Assembly (NCBI GenBank): GCA_002914845.1
Contig: JXTC01000107.1
Span: 584,883 to 648,882, forward strand
Origin: Trema orientale
Lineage: Eukaryota; Streptophyta; Magnoliopsida; Rosales; Cannabaceae
DNA: 64,000 nt
Direction: 5' to 3'
The notes under the pieces are model-generated. The model was not told the DNA's origin. It was given only the letters and a program-made list of their open reading frames with translations, and ran no database searches. Position numbers and translations under genes: made by a program. Positions 1 through 11,163 of this stretch are shown here, piece after piece. How positions within the stretch are numbered: position 1 is the stretch's first letter; each line of letters starts with the position of its first letter.

Positions 1-239
1 TTTTAAACTCAATTGTACTCTAGTGACTAAATATAACGGAAAACCGCAGATGTTAATGGTTTCTCTAAGAAAAAAGAAGGGGTGTAACGGTTATTGCTAA
101 TGAAAGTCAATCAGAAAAAAGTACATACATAAATATCATTTTTTTAAGTGTATTTGTTTTCTTATTTTGGGTTTTTTTTTTTTTGAGTAATTCTTATTTT
201 GGAGTTAATAATGTTCTTATTTTGGGTTTAGTACATTAT

Positions 240-780
240 TAACTCCTGAATTATATACAATATCTCACTTTGGCCTCCTCTTTGCCTTTGAATTTTGAAC
301 TTATATAGTAAATTATCCTAAGCTATTCAATTGTTATAATAATGATTATTTTGTTATAAACTGATCAATTTTTAATGAAAATTAATCATTGACAAAGTAC
401 AGAATTTATAAACTATGGCCAATAACAAGATTTCAAATTTTCAACTTATACAGTAGATTACTAAGAATTATACAGTTATTGTAACAATAGCTATTTTGTC
501 ACAAATTGTTAAATTTCTAACGAAAATGAGTAATGTGCAAAACACAATGCTATGAATGAGATTCTGACTCTTATAATTAAATGATATCCAATTATATACT
601 TTATATATAATTATTTTCTATTAAAGTATTAACAATTTATGACCAAAAAATTATTGCGCTTACAATAATTCAGGAATAAAGGTAAAGTGATATGTTGCAT
701 AAAACTTTTCAGTTAAAAAATTAGCAATTTGTGACCCAAAAAAAAACCATTGCTCTTATAATATATCATGGGTAAATGCA
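240..780. repeat. AT-rich dispersed repeat, copy 1 (two internal units)
   Basis: Contains two diverged internal units, each with a 'TTTTGTTATAAACTG' or 'TTTTGTCACAAATTG' core followed by 'TTTTTAATGAAAAT' or 'TTTCTAACGAAAAT' and then a 'GTACAGAA/GTGCAAAACACAA' stretch. The same unit structure recurs in reverse orientation at about 51640-52140, so this is one dispersed family. I see no coding potential and no clear termini, so the class is not assigned. The first 240 bases are AT-rich with nothing recognisable. Confidence 0.6.
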
Positions 781-1221
781 AGGTGGTATTTGTTTAGGCC
801 ATTACTATAATCCCTTTCATTTTTGAGTATTTATAATCCTTTACTTTTTGAGTATTTATAAGAAATGTCCTCTTTAAGAACCGTTTTTTCGTAGATTAAT
901 TTTAAGTAAAATATATCGAGTTTATGTTTGAAAATAAAGGTATATAATATCAATTTTTATTAGATTTTATGATACATATATCAATTTTGAGAGTGAAATT
1001 GATTTATTTTCTCTAAACCTATTTTCAGCATTTTTTATAGAATTGACCATTTTTGTAATAGGTATATAGAAAACGGCTATTTTTAATAATACGAACCAAA
1101 GAATGGAGGTTTGGTTCCAAGAGGCCTGGCTGCCAGGCCGCGTATGTAGACACAAGGCCCATTAACATTTGGGATTGGTTCCAAACAAAAAGAAGATAGG
1201 CCAGTTGGGCTGGCCTAAAAT

Positions 1222-1237
1222 TTTCAACTACATCTGG
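1222..1237 (-). terminator. Plant snRNA 3' box
   Basis: Read on the minus strand, this is CCAGATGTAGTTGAAA. It fits the plant snRNA 3'-end formation signal CA(N3-10)AGTNNAA and lies directly after the expected 3' end of the U2 RNA. Together with the upstream USE and TATA box it marks a complete snRNA transcription unit architecture. Confidence 0.75.
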
Positions 1238-1368
1238 AGGGGTGAGCCTGGCCCACGCTGTAGTGCAACGCGTGGGCGACGCATGAGAGCCCGACTAGCA
1301 AGCTAGTGGGTGGGCCCTCCCCCTTAAAAAATTAATTTAATATCGTGTGGGCCATTGGCCNAAGGTAT
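1238..1368 (-). ncRNA. U2 snRNA gene, 5' region missing (truncated copy or assembly gap)
   Basis: The minus strand begins ATACCTT, the U2 5' end, then an ambiguous base at 1361. It then jumps into the 3' two-thirds of U2: the distal arm of stem-loop IIa (GGCCCACACGATATTAA), the Sm-site stretch AATTAATTTTTTAAGG, stem-loop III, and stem-loop IV. In loop IV, CCCACGC pairs with GCGTGGG around the conserved loop TTGCACTAC. Canonical plant U2 is about 196 nt; here only about 131 nt are present. The roughly 65-70 missing nt include the branch-point recognition sequence (GTAGTA). If the sequence is correct the RNA could not select branch points and this is a pseudogene. The n exactly at the junction leaves an assembly artefact open. 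Confidence 0.85.
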
Positions 1369-1393
1369 GCTTATTTGAGTGGAAGGTCTTGTC

Positions 1394-1400
1394 TTTTATA
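1394..1400 (-). promoter_or_regulatory. TATA box of U2 snRNA locus
   Basis: The minus strand reads TATAAAA about 26-32 nt upstream of the U2 5' end at 1368, the usual plant snRNA spacing. Confidence 0.8.
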
Positions 1401-1432
1401 GCTTTCACGCACCACTACTCTTTCCTCAGCAC

Positions 1433-1443
1433 CGATGTGGGAC
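1433..1443 (-). promoter_or_regulatory. Upstream sequence element (USE) of U2 snRNA locus
   Basis: The minus strand reads GTCCCACATCG, an exact match to the plant snRNA USE consensus RTCCCACATCG. It lies about 32 bp upstream of the TATA box. That spacing is the Pol II-type arrangement used by U1, U2, U4 and U5; Pol III-type U6 promoters have about 10 bp less. Confidence 0.85.
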
Positions 1444-3555
1444 AAAAGGACCGAAAAGACTGAAAATGTGCAACCAAACTGCATATAGAAGTTATTTCAA
1501 AAAAAAAAAATGCATATAGAAGGGATGTGTTTTGGAGTTGATAGTTGCAAGGAATAAGAAGAACAAAACCTTTCTGACATCCGTTCATTCAGTTTTTGTT
1601 CTTCTTTTGAAATGACTCCCCTCCAAAATTCGGCATATAGATTTTTTTTACACTATGCCATGTTTTTCATGTTAATAATAAGTAATAGAGGTTGATTTCT
1701 GTTAGAGAACATAACTTAGTAGCTATGTTATTGTTATCAGTTCAACTTCAACATCAACATACAACTTTTTGCGAGTTTACCTCAGTTTCCATTACATCAT
1801 CTCTCATGTAACTCAATCAAAACATATATGATGCTTTGTCTATTTAAGTTGGTGTACATGTGCTCTTACGTGATGTTGAAAGCACGGTCCAATGTCATAT
1901 CTTTTTGTATAGCTCATAAGTTTATCTATTGTACTAACTTATATAGTCGGTTGTGCTCGTTCATTTAAGCTTGAATTTACATAGCTGGTTGTTACATTAT
2001 ACTTATATGGAATTATCTTTTTTTATGAAATTATTCCAATGCAGTTTTTTAGGAAGAAAAACACAACTAATATTACAATAGCGATGAATTGAAATACCTA
2101 ACGTTTGAACACTAAATAGAATAAGTTAATATAGTAAGTAGGTTTGTAAGTTACAGATTATAGTTAAATTTGTACTTAGAGTTACTGGTGGAGATTGAGA
2201 ATGACTTACATTTTGTTTTTTTTTTCATAAAAAAAAAAGAAACAGATGCAAATAGGAAATTAAAAATATTCATAGGCTTATAAAATAAGGTATACATAAT
2301 ACATATATAAGTAAAACCATGTGTGTGACACATGTACAATGTACAGTGTATCATCTGTGCAGCACATAATGTATTGTCATATCTGAGGCATCATGGTTAA
2401 CACAATAGTCTAGCACAGCTAGTAGTTGGATTACAAACCAGACACAGGAATGTCTATTATGCCATGATTCATTTTATTGCGTTGGTTTGGGGCTTGTGAT
2501 AACTTTATTTATTTATTTATTATTTCCCGATTAAAGATAATATCAAACAATGAATGTACCACAAGTTTTTATTTATTTATTTATTATTTCTTTTGCTTCC
2601 TTTTCTCTACTTCTAAATATTTAGGCATAAATTGATGTATCACAGCCTTTTAATAAGACGTAAGAATTTCATAATAAATATCGTGATTTGTCATACATCC
2701 TTTGAAGGAAAAGACTTAATAATCTGATTAGGCCATCTTTACAATCTTAGGCGGTAGGTGGGTCCATCAAAGCAAATATATAATTATTTTCGAAAATTGA
2801 ACAAAACAACCATTTGCCTTTGTCAGTTTGTCTAGGAATACTTCATCACGTCATCGAGGGATAAAACCTTATAGTTATCCACATTTTTGGAATCTGAATT
2901 TTTAGATGGAAAGAGAAAAAATTACAAGAGATTTTATTTTTTCTTATTTGGATTCTAATAAAAAATGATAATTTTTTTTTTTAAGAAATGTGAAAGTTAG
3001 ATTTGATGTTATTTTTTATTTGGGCACATTGTTTAATAATGCTAAAAATTTCAAAATAAAGTTCTATATAGTTGTGGGAAAACTATTTTTCTCTTTATTT
3101 TTTCTTGACTTCATCCTCACAATTTTTTTTCCTCCAAAATTTAGGTTCCAAACAGAGTCAAACAGAGTCTAAAGAGATTTGGACATCTAATTTCCATCAA
3201 AATAACTCTTATGACAAATTCTTAAAAAAAAAAAAAAAATTATATTTTAAGACGGTCCTAAAAATGTACTAAAAAAGTTCATAACGCCTTCCATATCTTA
3301 AGAATGTTAATTCCATCCATATCCTGACAAATAAGGCTGGATGGGTGTTGAATTTGGTTTTATGGAAAGAAAAAAAAAGGTATTTAGGCTGAGTAGGAAG
3401 ACTTCTTTCACTCCTAAATGAAAAATCTATAAACTAATATTGTTTTTTTTTTTTTTAAGAATTGCTATAAATGAAACAATCCCAACAAAAGGATGCACCA
3501 GTTGGGGCATATTCCATTTTTTATTGGGGAAAATGATCTCATTAGCTCCATTTTT
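1444..3555. other. Intergenic, AT-rich, no gene seen
   Basis: Holds homopolymer runs, an inverted AGAAGAACAAAA/TTTTGTTCTTCT pair at about 1557-1606, and two copies of a (TTTA)n stretch at about 2503-2527 and 2567-2590. No ORF here has a recognisable domain. Confidence 0.5.
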
Positions 3556-3558
3556 TTT

Positions 3559-3863
3559 AGGCTTTGTTTGGAGCTTGGATTTTTGGAAGAAAAAAAATTA
3601 TGAGGAAAAATCAAGAAAAAAAATAGAGGGAAATATATTCCTAAAATTTTATAGACCCCTCTTTTGAAATTTTTATCATTTTTTATTCAATTTGTCATAA
3701 TTCCGTATACTCATAAGTGATATTTAATCTAACATTCGTTTTTCTAAAAAAACTTTCTCTCATTTTTTTTTTTTTTTTGTTTGAATCCAAACAAGAAAAA
3801 ATTGTAATCCCTTTGCAATTTGTTTATTTCCGTCCAAATATCTGAGTTCCAAATAGGCCTAAG
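3559..3863. mobile_element. MITE-like element with short imperfect inverted ends
   Basis: The left end reads TTAGGCTTTGTTTGGA. The right end, reverse complemented, reads TTAGGCCTATTTGGAA. The interior is about 300 bp, AT-rich and non-coding. Termini of the GGC(C/T)TTGTTTGG kind are common in plant MITEs. No clean target-site duplication is visible, so the superfamily is left open. Confidence 0.5.
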
Positions 3864-4830
3864 TGATACGAAATTTGTTCGGGATAAAAAGCTTAGTAAC
3901 CACATCAGGGATACCTCCCTCAAGTTTTAAGCACCACATGATGAACTTAAACAAGCTCATTCATTTAGCTAGAAAAATCCCTTTGCCTATTTTCCTTTAA
4001 TTGGATTATTATTTTTTTCTAGGATTAGCAAAAAAATTTTGACTTCTCTTTCCATTTTAACTTTTTTTAAAAACCATTTCGACCTATGTTTTGACTATTT
4101 ATAGTCAAAAGAAAAAAGAGGTCAAATTTTTTTGACTAATTCTAAATGGCTCATCATATAAATATGGTGAGTTATTGCCACACCTCAGTTTACTTTCTCA
4201 ATACTTTTTCTAAAACCACCCCCACTTGAAAATTAAAAGTTAATTAATATTTTTTTCACCCCTTAAAAATTCCATAAAAGCCTGAACAATGAAAGTACAA
4301 AACCTAGTAATTTCTATTCCCACCAATTTTCGTTTTGCTGGATTTTCACATTTTTTTTTCATCTCCTTAAGATTTTTCTCTTCATATATCTTTCAATTGA
4401 GATTAATTAAATAATAATTTCTTAAAGGATCTTAGTGATCCACCAAACATAAAAACATAAAGTATATCACCCTCATTTCATGTCTTTTGTTTTTCTTTTC
4501 TTCTGTCATTTTCATATATAGTAAGTTAATAAAAAAGTTATGAGGTTATTTTATTCCTTGCTTGAATCTTCTCTTTTTCTTTGTTGTTGTTTCCAAGCTC
4601 CATAATCAAATTTGATTTAGTGTAGGGAAAGGATGAAATATAACTAATTCTTTAATGTTCCATAATGATTTCAAACTACTAGATGCTAAGAGCAAAATGA
4701 TTTACAGAAACATATTATTCTTTCTTTCAAGCCTCCATAAGGTAGGATGTGTGTAAAGAGCAATTTATTCTATTGTTTCTGTACTTAAGTGTAATTTTTT
4801 AAAGGGTTTTTTTGGTAATAATATAATTTT

Positions 4831-5623
4831 GGACAAATTACATATTCCCCTCCTNCCAAATTATTGCCTATGCAAAGTTTTGCCCCATTAACTATTCAGT
4901 TTTATAAGAATCCCTCCCGAATTATTTAATCGTGAAAAAAACACTCATTCTGCTACGTTATGTGACATAATGGTGTATTTAGGGTTTTTGCGAGGTTAAT
5001 AAAATAATTGTAGTATTTATTATTTTTTCATTTTATTGGGACTTAAAAAATATTCAAGTTTTCAATTTTAACCAAAATCTCCTAACGCTAAATAACATGC
5101 ATTCTAAATCAAGGGAAAAAAAATTGAATGCGCTCAAGTCAAGTTGAGGATTCATTCTCCTTATCCTTTCCCTTCTTCTTCTCTGTTAACATCCTTTGTT
5201 AAAAATGCATTCATGAAGTGAAAAGGACGATGAGCAACTTGACTATCTTTCTTCTTCTCCATAATTGGTTCATGCGATACTTGTTGATGAGTTTCTCGTA
5301 TTGTTGGAGGATGACATCAAGCTACTTTAATAGAGATTGGGGGCTAGTTTTCCTTTTGAGAAGAAGATGAGAGGGAAAATAGAAGAATTTGGCGCCTAAT
5401 CTGAGGGTATATAGGTGAGGGTATTAAATTTGAGCATCGAAATTTCAATTACCATTATTTTGGGGTGACATGTCATAGTTTTGTATGTGTTATAGACAGA
5501 ATGTGAATAATGATAACTTTTTCCACAAACGAATAGTTCGGGGGATTCTTGCAAAAAAAAAATAGTTGAGGGGGCAAAACTCAGCATAGACGATAGTTTA
5601 AGGGGCAAATATACAATTTGTCT
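4831..5623. mobile_element. Non-autonomous Mutator-like (MULE) element with long TIRs
   Basis: The ends form a long imperfect inverted repeat, well over 100 bp: 4831-4945 (GGACAAATTACATATTCCCC...) against the reverse complement of about 5510-5623 (AGACAAATTGTATATTTGCC...). Shared internal blocks include AGTTTTGCCCC and AAGAATCC. It is flanked by TATAATTTT (4822-4830) and TATACTTTT (5624-5632), a 9-bp target duplication with one mismatch. Long TIRs plus a 9-bp duplication are typical of MULEs. There is no transposase ORF; a 94-codon minus-strand ORF inside it has no recognisable domain. An ambiguous base lies at 4855. Confidence 0.8.
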
Positions 5624-5749
5624 TATACTTTTTTTAAAAGATGTATAGAAAAAATAAACAGAGGGTGCTAATAGACCCACCCTAATTTATACAAAAGAGA
5701 ATCATAAAATTACAATTTCGCCAAAATTATCCTAGGTCCATTTCCTTAC

Positions 5750-6133
5750 GGAAAAGTTCAAAAATACCCGTTTTTAAAACTATATTTTCATAAATATCCG
5801 TTTTTATATATTTTTTTGGAGAAATATAGACTACCACTGTTTTACACATGAAATGTATACCATAGTTATTATTTCATGTATTAAATGTATACCGTAGTCT
5901 ACATTTCATGAATAAAAATTATAATAAAAATTGGCACACATTTTAAAATGTACACCGTTCATATTTTACACATGAAATGTGTACCTTATGGATAAAATTT
6001 ACATTGTAAATGTGGACCACTCATACTTTATACATGAAATGTGGACCATAAAAATCGGTATTTTTGAAAGAAAAATTAAAGACTGGTATTTATGAAAAAG
6101 TTTTAAAAAACGGGTACTAGGCGTAAATTTCTC
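5750..6133. mobile_element. Small MULE-type TIR element with perfect 9-bp target duplication
   Basis: Flanked by TTTCCTTAC on both sides (5741-5749 and 6134-6142). The ends are inverted: the left carries TACCCGTTTTTAAAAC then TTTTCATAAATA; the right, reverse complemented, carries TACCCGTTTTTTAAAAC then TTTTCATAAATA. The centre is built from several diverged copies of an ACATGAAATGTATACCATAG-like motif. At 384 bp it is non-autonomous. It ends about 235 bp before the start codon of the gene at 6369, so it sits in or just beyond that promoter. Confidence 0.8.
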
Positions 6134-6368
6134 TTTCCTTACCCATTGTCCGATCCGATCCGATGTCCAATTGGGTCCATTGGGCTTGGGCTGTACACTG
6201 CGTACAACGTTGACGCCTCAGCCGAACCCATAAAATAAAATAAAATAAAAATAAACTAATACAGTAATGAACTCTCGGCTCTGAATTTTAGCAGGAAGTA
6301 GGAACAGTAAGAAGCAGCTCTCGTCACCATTTTTGCCAAAAATTCAAAAGCTTCACCAGAGATCACCA

Positions 6369-8797
6369 ATGGCCTTCTCCTTCGTTAAACCTAATTTCAA
6401 CCCCAATTTCAGACCAAGCAAATTGCTCCTATCAGCTCATACGCCTCCGACTCCATTAAAGCGCTTCAAATTCACAAAGCGAAGAAACTCTCTTCGACCC
6501 AAAATCCTCAGAATCCTAAAACCTACCAATCCATTTCCTCCCCAGAAACCTCTAGAAACCCAACTAATCACCATTTTACCCCCCGAAACCCACGACCAGG
6601 AGTTCCCGTCCGGCGAAAGTGGCCGGAGTTACTCTGCCGTTGCCGGAGAAGGCGATAAAGTGGAGGAGTTCCGTTCGTCTGAGTCTGAGACGGCCGGAAA
6701 TAATGGCGGTGTTGGTGAATTTTCTGGGAGGTATTTTCTTAAGTTTGGTCTGTATTTGATTGGGGCTTTTTTGGTTCAGACTGTATATGCGGTTTGGGTT
6801 TTGGCTAATCAGGAGGATAGGAATTTGGATAGTTCAGATTCGGGTAAAGAGAGGTTTTTGTTGAGTAAAGGTTTGAGTTCGAATTTAGGGTCTGACAGTA
6901 GCAATGGGGTTTATTTGGATGAGTCCCAATTGGAAGAGAAAATTGATGAAATTCGAGCAATGGCGAAACAAGCCCGAAAAGTTGAGAAAAATGGCTATTT
7001 GAAAGATTCTGGGAGTAAGAACGGTGGTTTTGATAAAAACTTGAATTCTAGGAACAGAATTGGGATTGAGAAAGAGATCAAGACGCGGTTGCTGAAGCTG
7101 CAAAAGAGTTTAAACTCTGATAAGGAGAAGTTGCCAGTATCATATGTGAGTTATTTGAGCAATGCTGGGAAGAAGGTAGGAGATGAAGTGACAAAGGCAG
7201 GTTCTGATGAGAGAAAGGGAAATGAGAATCTGATGTTTAAGAAAAAGCTCATGTTTAGAAGCCCTTCAACTGAGCCAAGTAAGAGTCCCAAGGGGTTTGG
7301 AGATTCTGGAAAGTACGAAGTTTCAAAGGGGAAAAAGAGTGGTTTCAGCGAGAAAATAGTAGAGAACGGAAGTGTTCGTAACGATGATATGGAATTATCA
7401 GAAAAAGAGGAGGAAGAATTCCAGGGAGAGAGGGATTTGACACAAAATGATTGGAACAAATTGGACAAAGGAACGAGAAGAGGAGATGGAGGAAAAGAAA
7501 TGAGTCAAAGAAGAAAACCAAGAAATGGTATCGTTACTAAGTCATACAATAATTTCGTGGCCTATCCTTAATTTATTCAAGCATTAAATATTTCTTGAAA
7601 TACATGGTATGGTTCTCGAAAATTTCGATAGCAGTTTTGTATATTGGTTTGCTCATTATGTTTTTGGTGTGGTCAGTACTTTTCTTTTTTCCACTTTGGC
7701 TAGATAAATTACAACTATGAGTGACAAGTGACAGCCTTGAATCTCAGGCGTTTTTTGGGAGAGTAAAGTTGTGAGGCCTTCAGTTGAAGTAGCAAAGTCA
7801 AGAGATTTGGGGACGGAAAGTGGTCATCTTTCCTTGAGCAGAAATGGCAGTTCAAGACCTAAAGTAGCTGAAAAGAAACCAGCATCCAACAAAGTTCCAG
7901 ACAGGCAATCAGACAGTGAGACTGATATGTGGTGGTTGGAACTTCCTTATGTTCTAGTACGTAAAATAAATTTTGTCAAGCTTTACACTTCTTTCAGCAT
8001 TGTTATGGACCTATGCTCTCCGATATTAGACTTAAAGATAGTATAATGGCTTAATAGCATAGCGATTATGCCTAGCTAATTTAGACCAAAAGATCTTGGC
8101 CAAACTTTTCACATCGTTAGCTCCATTAATGTTACATAACAGTAACCAATCATTGCCGGTTTTGTTTCTCATTGAATATCGTTCATCAGCTGCCACAATA
8201 CAAATTATGTGCATCTATTCATCATTATCTTATGTACTGTTATGCATGTCCTTTATAATACTGAACTATCCAACTGATAAACTTTACTTTAATTGTTTTT
8301 TGTTGGCATTTGCCAACCGTCAAAACAATTTCTGTCCTATATGTTAGGTTGTTCTCATGCATCGCGGTTCCGATCCTGAAGGACCAGGAGGACTTTATAC
8401 CTTAAATCCCAGTACTGAATCCCAAAAACAGACTGATTCTTCCTATACTGTTGCCTTTGAGGACCGTGGTGATGCCAATAACTTCTGTTTTTTATTGGAA
8501 TCTTTTTTTGAAGATCTGGGTGATGTCAGGGCTGACATTGTTCCTTTGTCAATAAAAGTAAGAACTCCAATCTACTTCATACATCTCTGTACAACGATGC
8601 CTTTTATTTAAGTGAGAGACTTGTGCCAATTTTAGAATCCAAAACTTTTGCAGGAACTTCAAGCAGCGGTAAACTCAAACAGCTTGAAGGTAATCGTTGT
8701 AAAGAAGCGTCAGCTTCAGCTATATGCAGGGCAACCATTTGCTGATGTTGAGATGGCTTTGCACTCTATGGTTAAAGAAATGAAAAGTGCTGCTTGA
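6369..8797 (+). CDS. Predicted plastid-targeted membrane protein, possibly EMB1703-like
   Basis: Four exons: 6369-7527, 7748-7956, 8348-8557, 8654-8797, phase-consistent and encoding 573 residues. The start is the ATG at 6369; the open frame continues 12 codons upstream but only from a TTG. The first ~60 residues are rich in Ser, Pro, Arg and Lys and poor in acids, like a plastid transit peptide. A hydrophobic segment (FGLYLIGAFLVQTVYAVWVL) lies near residues 134-153. A long charged, Lys/Glu/Ser-rich middle follows. The conserved C-terminal part (DMWWLELPYVL to the end) falls in the last three short exons. That C-terminal domain recalls the plant EMB1703 (AT3G61780) family, but the name is from memory and uncertain. 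No catalytic motif is seen. It converges on the minus-strand gene ending at 9865. Confidence 0.8.
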
Positions 8798-9060
8798 TTA
8801 GATGCGGACAGACTACTTGCTTTTTTCAGTCTCAAAGTCCTTCAACCAATCAACATGCCCTTGCTTTTGAGTTTGATCAATGCCGTCACTTCATCTTTTG
8901 GTCTCTCCTTAATTTTTCCCGAGGGATTGGCCACAAAATCATTGTTGTTTTAGCTGGTTGATGAAAATGCAAAAACGATGGAACCACACACATGATGAAG
9001 TCTTGAGCGGCAAAGATAGATACAGCCAACTGATGCAAAGCAGAAAATGTCTGATCTTTC

Positions 9061-9472
9061 TTCAATTGTTTTGATAGAAGGAAATGAGTAAATGACTAGA
9101 CCCTTTCTGCAGCGATATCGATAGTTAGGAAAAGACTGCTTAGTTGAATTGTCGGTAATTGATTACAGTTTTCAGTGGCAAAATTATTTGTTAATTACAT
9201 TGGCCTGCATCTTATTGATCACAATTTTCCGTTGTATATTCTCAAGACTTCCCAACACTTCTGTTTCTTCATTTGTTTTGATCGAAAGAAATGAGAAAAT
9301 GACTACACCAATTATGCAGCAATGCCGATAGTGAGGAACAAAGTGCTCAGTTGTAGGTTATGGATTACAATTTCAGTAGCAAAAATATTCTCTTTTTACA
9401 ATCAATTAGTTGGGGACTTATTGATTACAATTTTCTGTTGTATATTCGCAAAACTTCTAACCTATATTCAGT
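9061..9472 (+). repeat. Diverged tandem duplication, period about 207 bp
   Basis: Unit A (9061-9267) and unit B (9268-about 9472) share the order TTCAATTGTTTTGAT / TTCATTTGTTTTGAT, GAAATGAG, AATGACTA, TGCAGC, TGATTACA / GGATTACA and TTGTATATTC. It lies downstream of the plastid-protein gene, probably in or beyond its 3' UTR. No coding potential. Confidence 0.75.
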
Positions 9473-9864
9473 TTGGCCCCAAAAATATGCTCGTCGCTTG
9501 ATAGTTGTTTAATAACATTTTTACTCGAGTTGTATGCCTTTCTCACCCACAAAAAAGGGAAACAAAATGACCAGGCTACTTTGCAGTTTACCATAATTTA
9601 TCTTGTGCTGTTACCGAAAATTTGATAGTACTATTCTACCTGGTGCAAAAATCTGTGAGATTTGGAAAATATGAAGATGCACAATTCCATGTCTTTAGTC
9701 AGAGGAAAGAAACAATTTACAGCAAAAAACAAACAGTAAAACTCTCATTAATCTGAAACATTGTTCTAAAATAGTAGTAATGTGAAAAACAACATTTACA
9801 TGAGACCAGAGGTCTAATTCATGCACTTATTTAACTACTACACCAGTATAAATCCCACTTCCAA

Positions 9865-11163
9865 CTAGGAAATTGTAAATTTGACTACAGACTGAACGTG
9901 GATAGGTGACAAACTACACTGGCAAAAGTTCTGCCATGCCTCCTGCTTCTGCTCTTCATTCTCTGTAAACGCATTGTAAACAGATACCAGAGCACTCCTT
10001 GCTGCTTCTCGTGCTTCCGGTAGTCGATCATTCACCAAATCTGCAGCCATTTGAACCAAGTTAACCAGTCCATAATCTTTCATTCCTTCCAGCCCCTGAC
10101 ATTGGTCGAAAATCCCGATTAGACTTTAATGTTAGTAATCATACCAAAAGAGGCATAATTAAGCTTAATACTGTCATTTTTACCATCTTAGAGACACAAT
10201 TAGAGATGGAGACAGCAGCCTTGGCTCTCACTCTAAGATTGCCATGCTTAACATACGCTCGGAGCCTTTGGAGAAGAGGCAAAGGAGTCAAAGACCCCAC
10301 CATTGAGTTCAAAGCCTTGTCTGCTTCTTCGCACACAAACCGTTTGTCTTGAGAGGCCTTCAGTAGTAACTGAAGCAGCTGTAAAATCCACCCCATAACC
10401 CAAACCGTTCATCAAACCAATCGAAAAAACGGAGCAATCAAACGATGGTTTTCTATTTTTTTTTTATTTTACTTTCTTCTCTTTTAAGGACTAATAATAA
10501 CATACCAACTGATCAAATGCATCAGAGGTGGATGGATCGAATAACTTATCGCCGAAGGCCTTGAAGAGATCAGAGGAAGCCATGATAGAGGTCTTGCAAA
10601 GAGCACTTCTGGGGTTCTTCATTGCCTTCACCAGTACCAGCATGACTTTGTCCCTGAACATATCAGACATAAAAATTGTTAAAAAACCCAAATAGTATTT
10701 TCACCAATTATTAGGGGAAGAGAGTGAGAATAAAGAAAGCTTACAATAAAGGAGCAAGAAGATTCGAGTGATAGAGTGCGAAACGCCTGGCATTATTCAG
10801 TGACTCGCACACTTGGATCCAATTCTTCGAATCTAATCCTTCTATTAAGCTCTGAAATTTAAATGTAAACAAAAAATATCAAATGGGTTTGCTCAGAAAC
10901 ACTCAATTAATCGAAAAAAAAAAAAAGTGACAAAAGGGACTAACTTGGATCTTGGATTCAGGGTCTTGGATCGATTCAAGGCTCTCGGAATCGACATAAT
11001 CGACGGTGGAATCAGCGGTCGCGGTTGGCAATGGAGCTTTGTTCTCGTCATTCGTACATAGCTCGGGCTGTTTCCGAATAGGAACCGCAACTTTGGCTTG
11101 CTTTTTAGGCCTTTCGGGCGTCGTTGGAAGCTCGTTGTCTATGGGTCTCAGTGCCATCGCCAT
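9865..11163 (-). CDS. TOG/CLASP-type ARM-repeat protein
   Basis: Five exons on the minus strand: 11163-10945, 10851-10745, 10653-10506, 10378-10184, 10095-9865, phase-consistent and encoding 299 residues. The first ~70 residues are a low-complexity, proline- and charge-rich tail. The rest is helical-repeat sequence with CLASP-N/TOG character: paired helices such as DKVMLVLVKAMKNPRSALCK, a basic Arg-rich helix AYVKHGNLRVRAKAAVSISN, and DRLPEAREAARSALVSVYNA. TOG domains bind tubulin, and single-TOG plant proteins of this size exist (AT3G01450-like, from memory). Microtubule association is therefore inferred, not shown. Two ATGs occur within the first three codons; the upstream one is used here. 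Confidence 0.85.

Noticed and set aside
5396-5680. 94-codon minus-strand ORF within the 793-bp MULE
   Set aside because: No transposase motif, overlaps the element's right arm and outer flank; chance ORF.
6333-6368. Upstream extension of the plastid protein by 12 codons
   Set aside because: It begins with TTG; the first ATG in frame is at 6369 and gives a plausible transit peptide.
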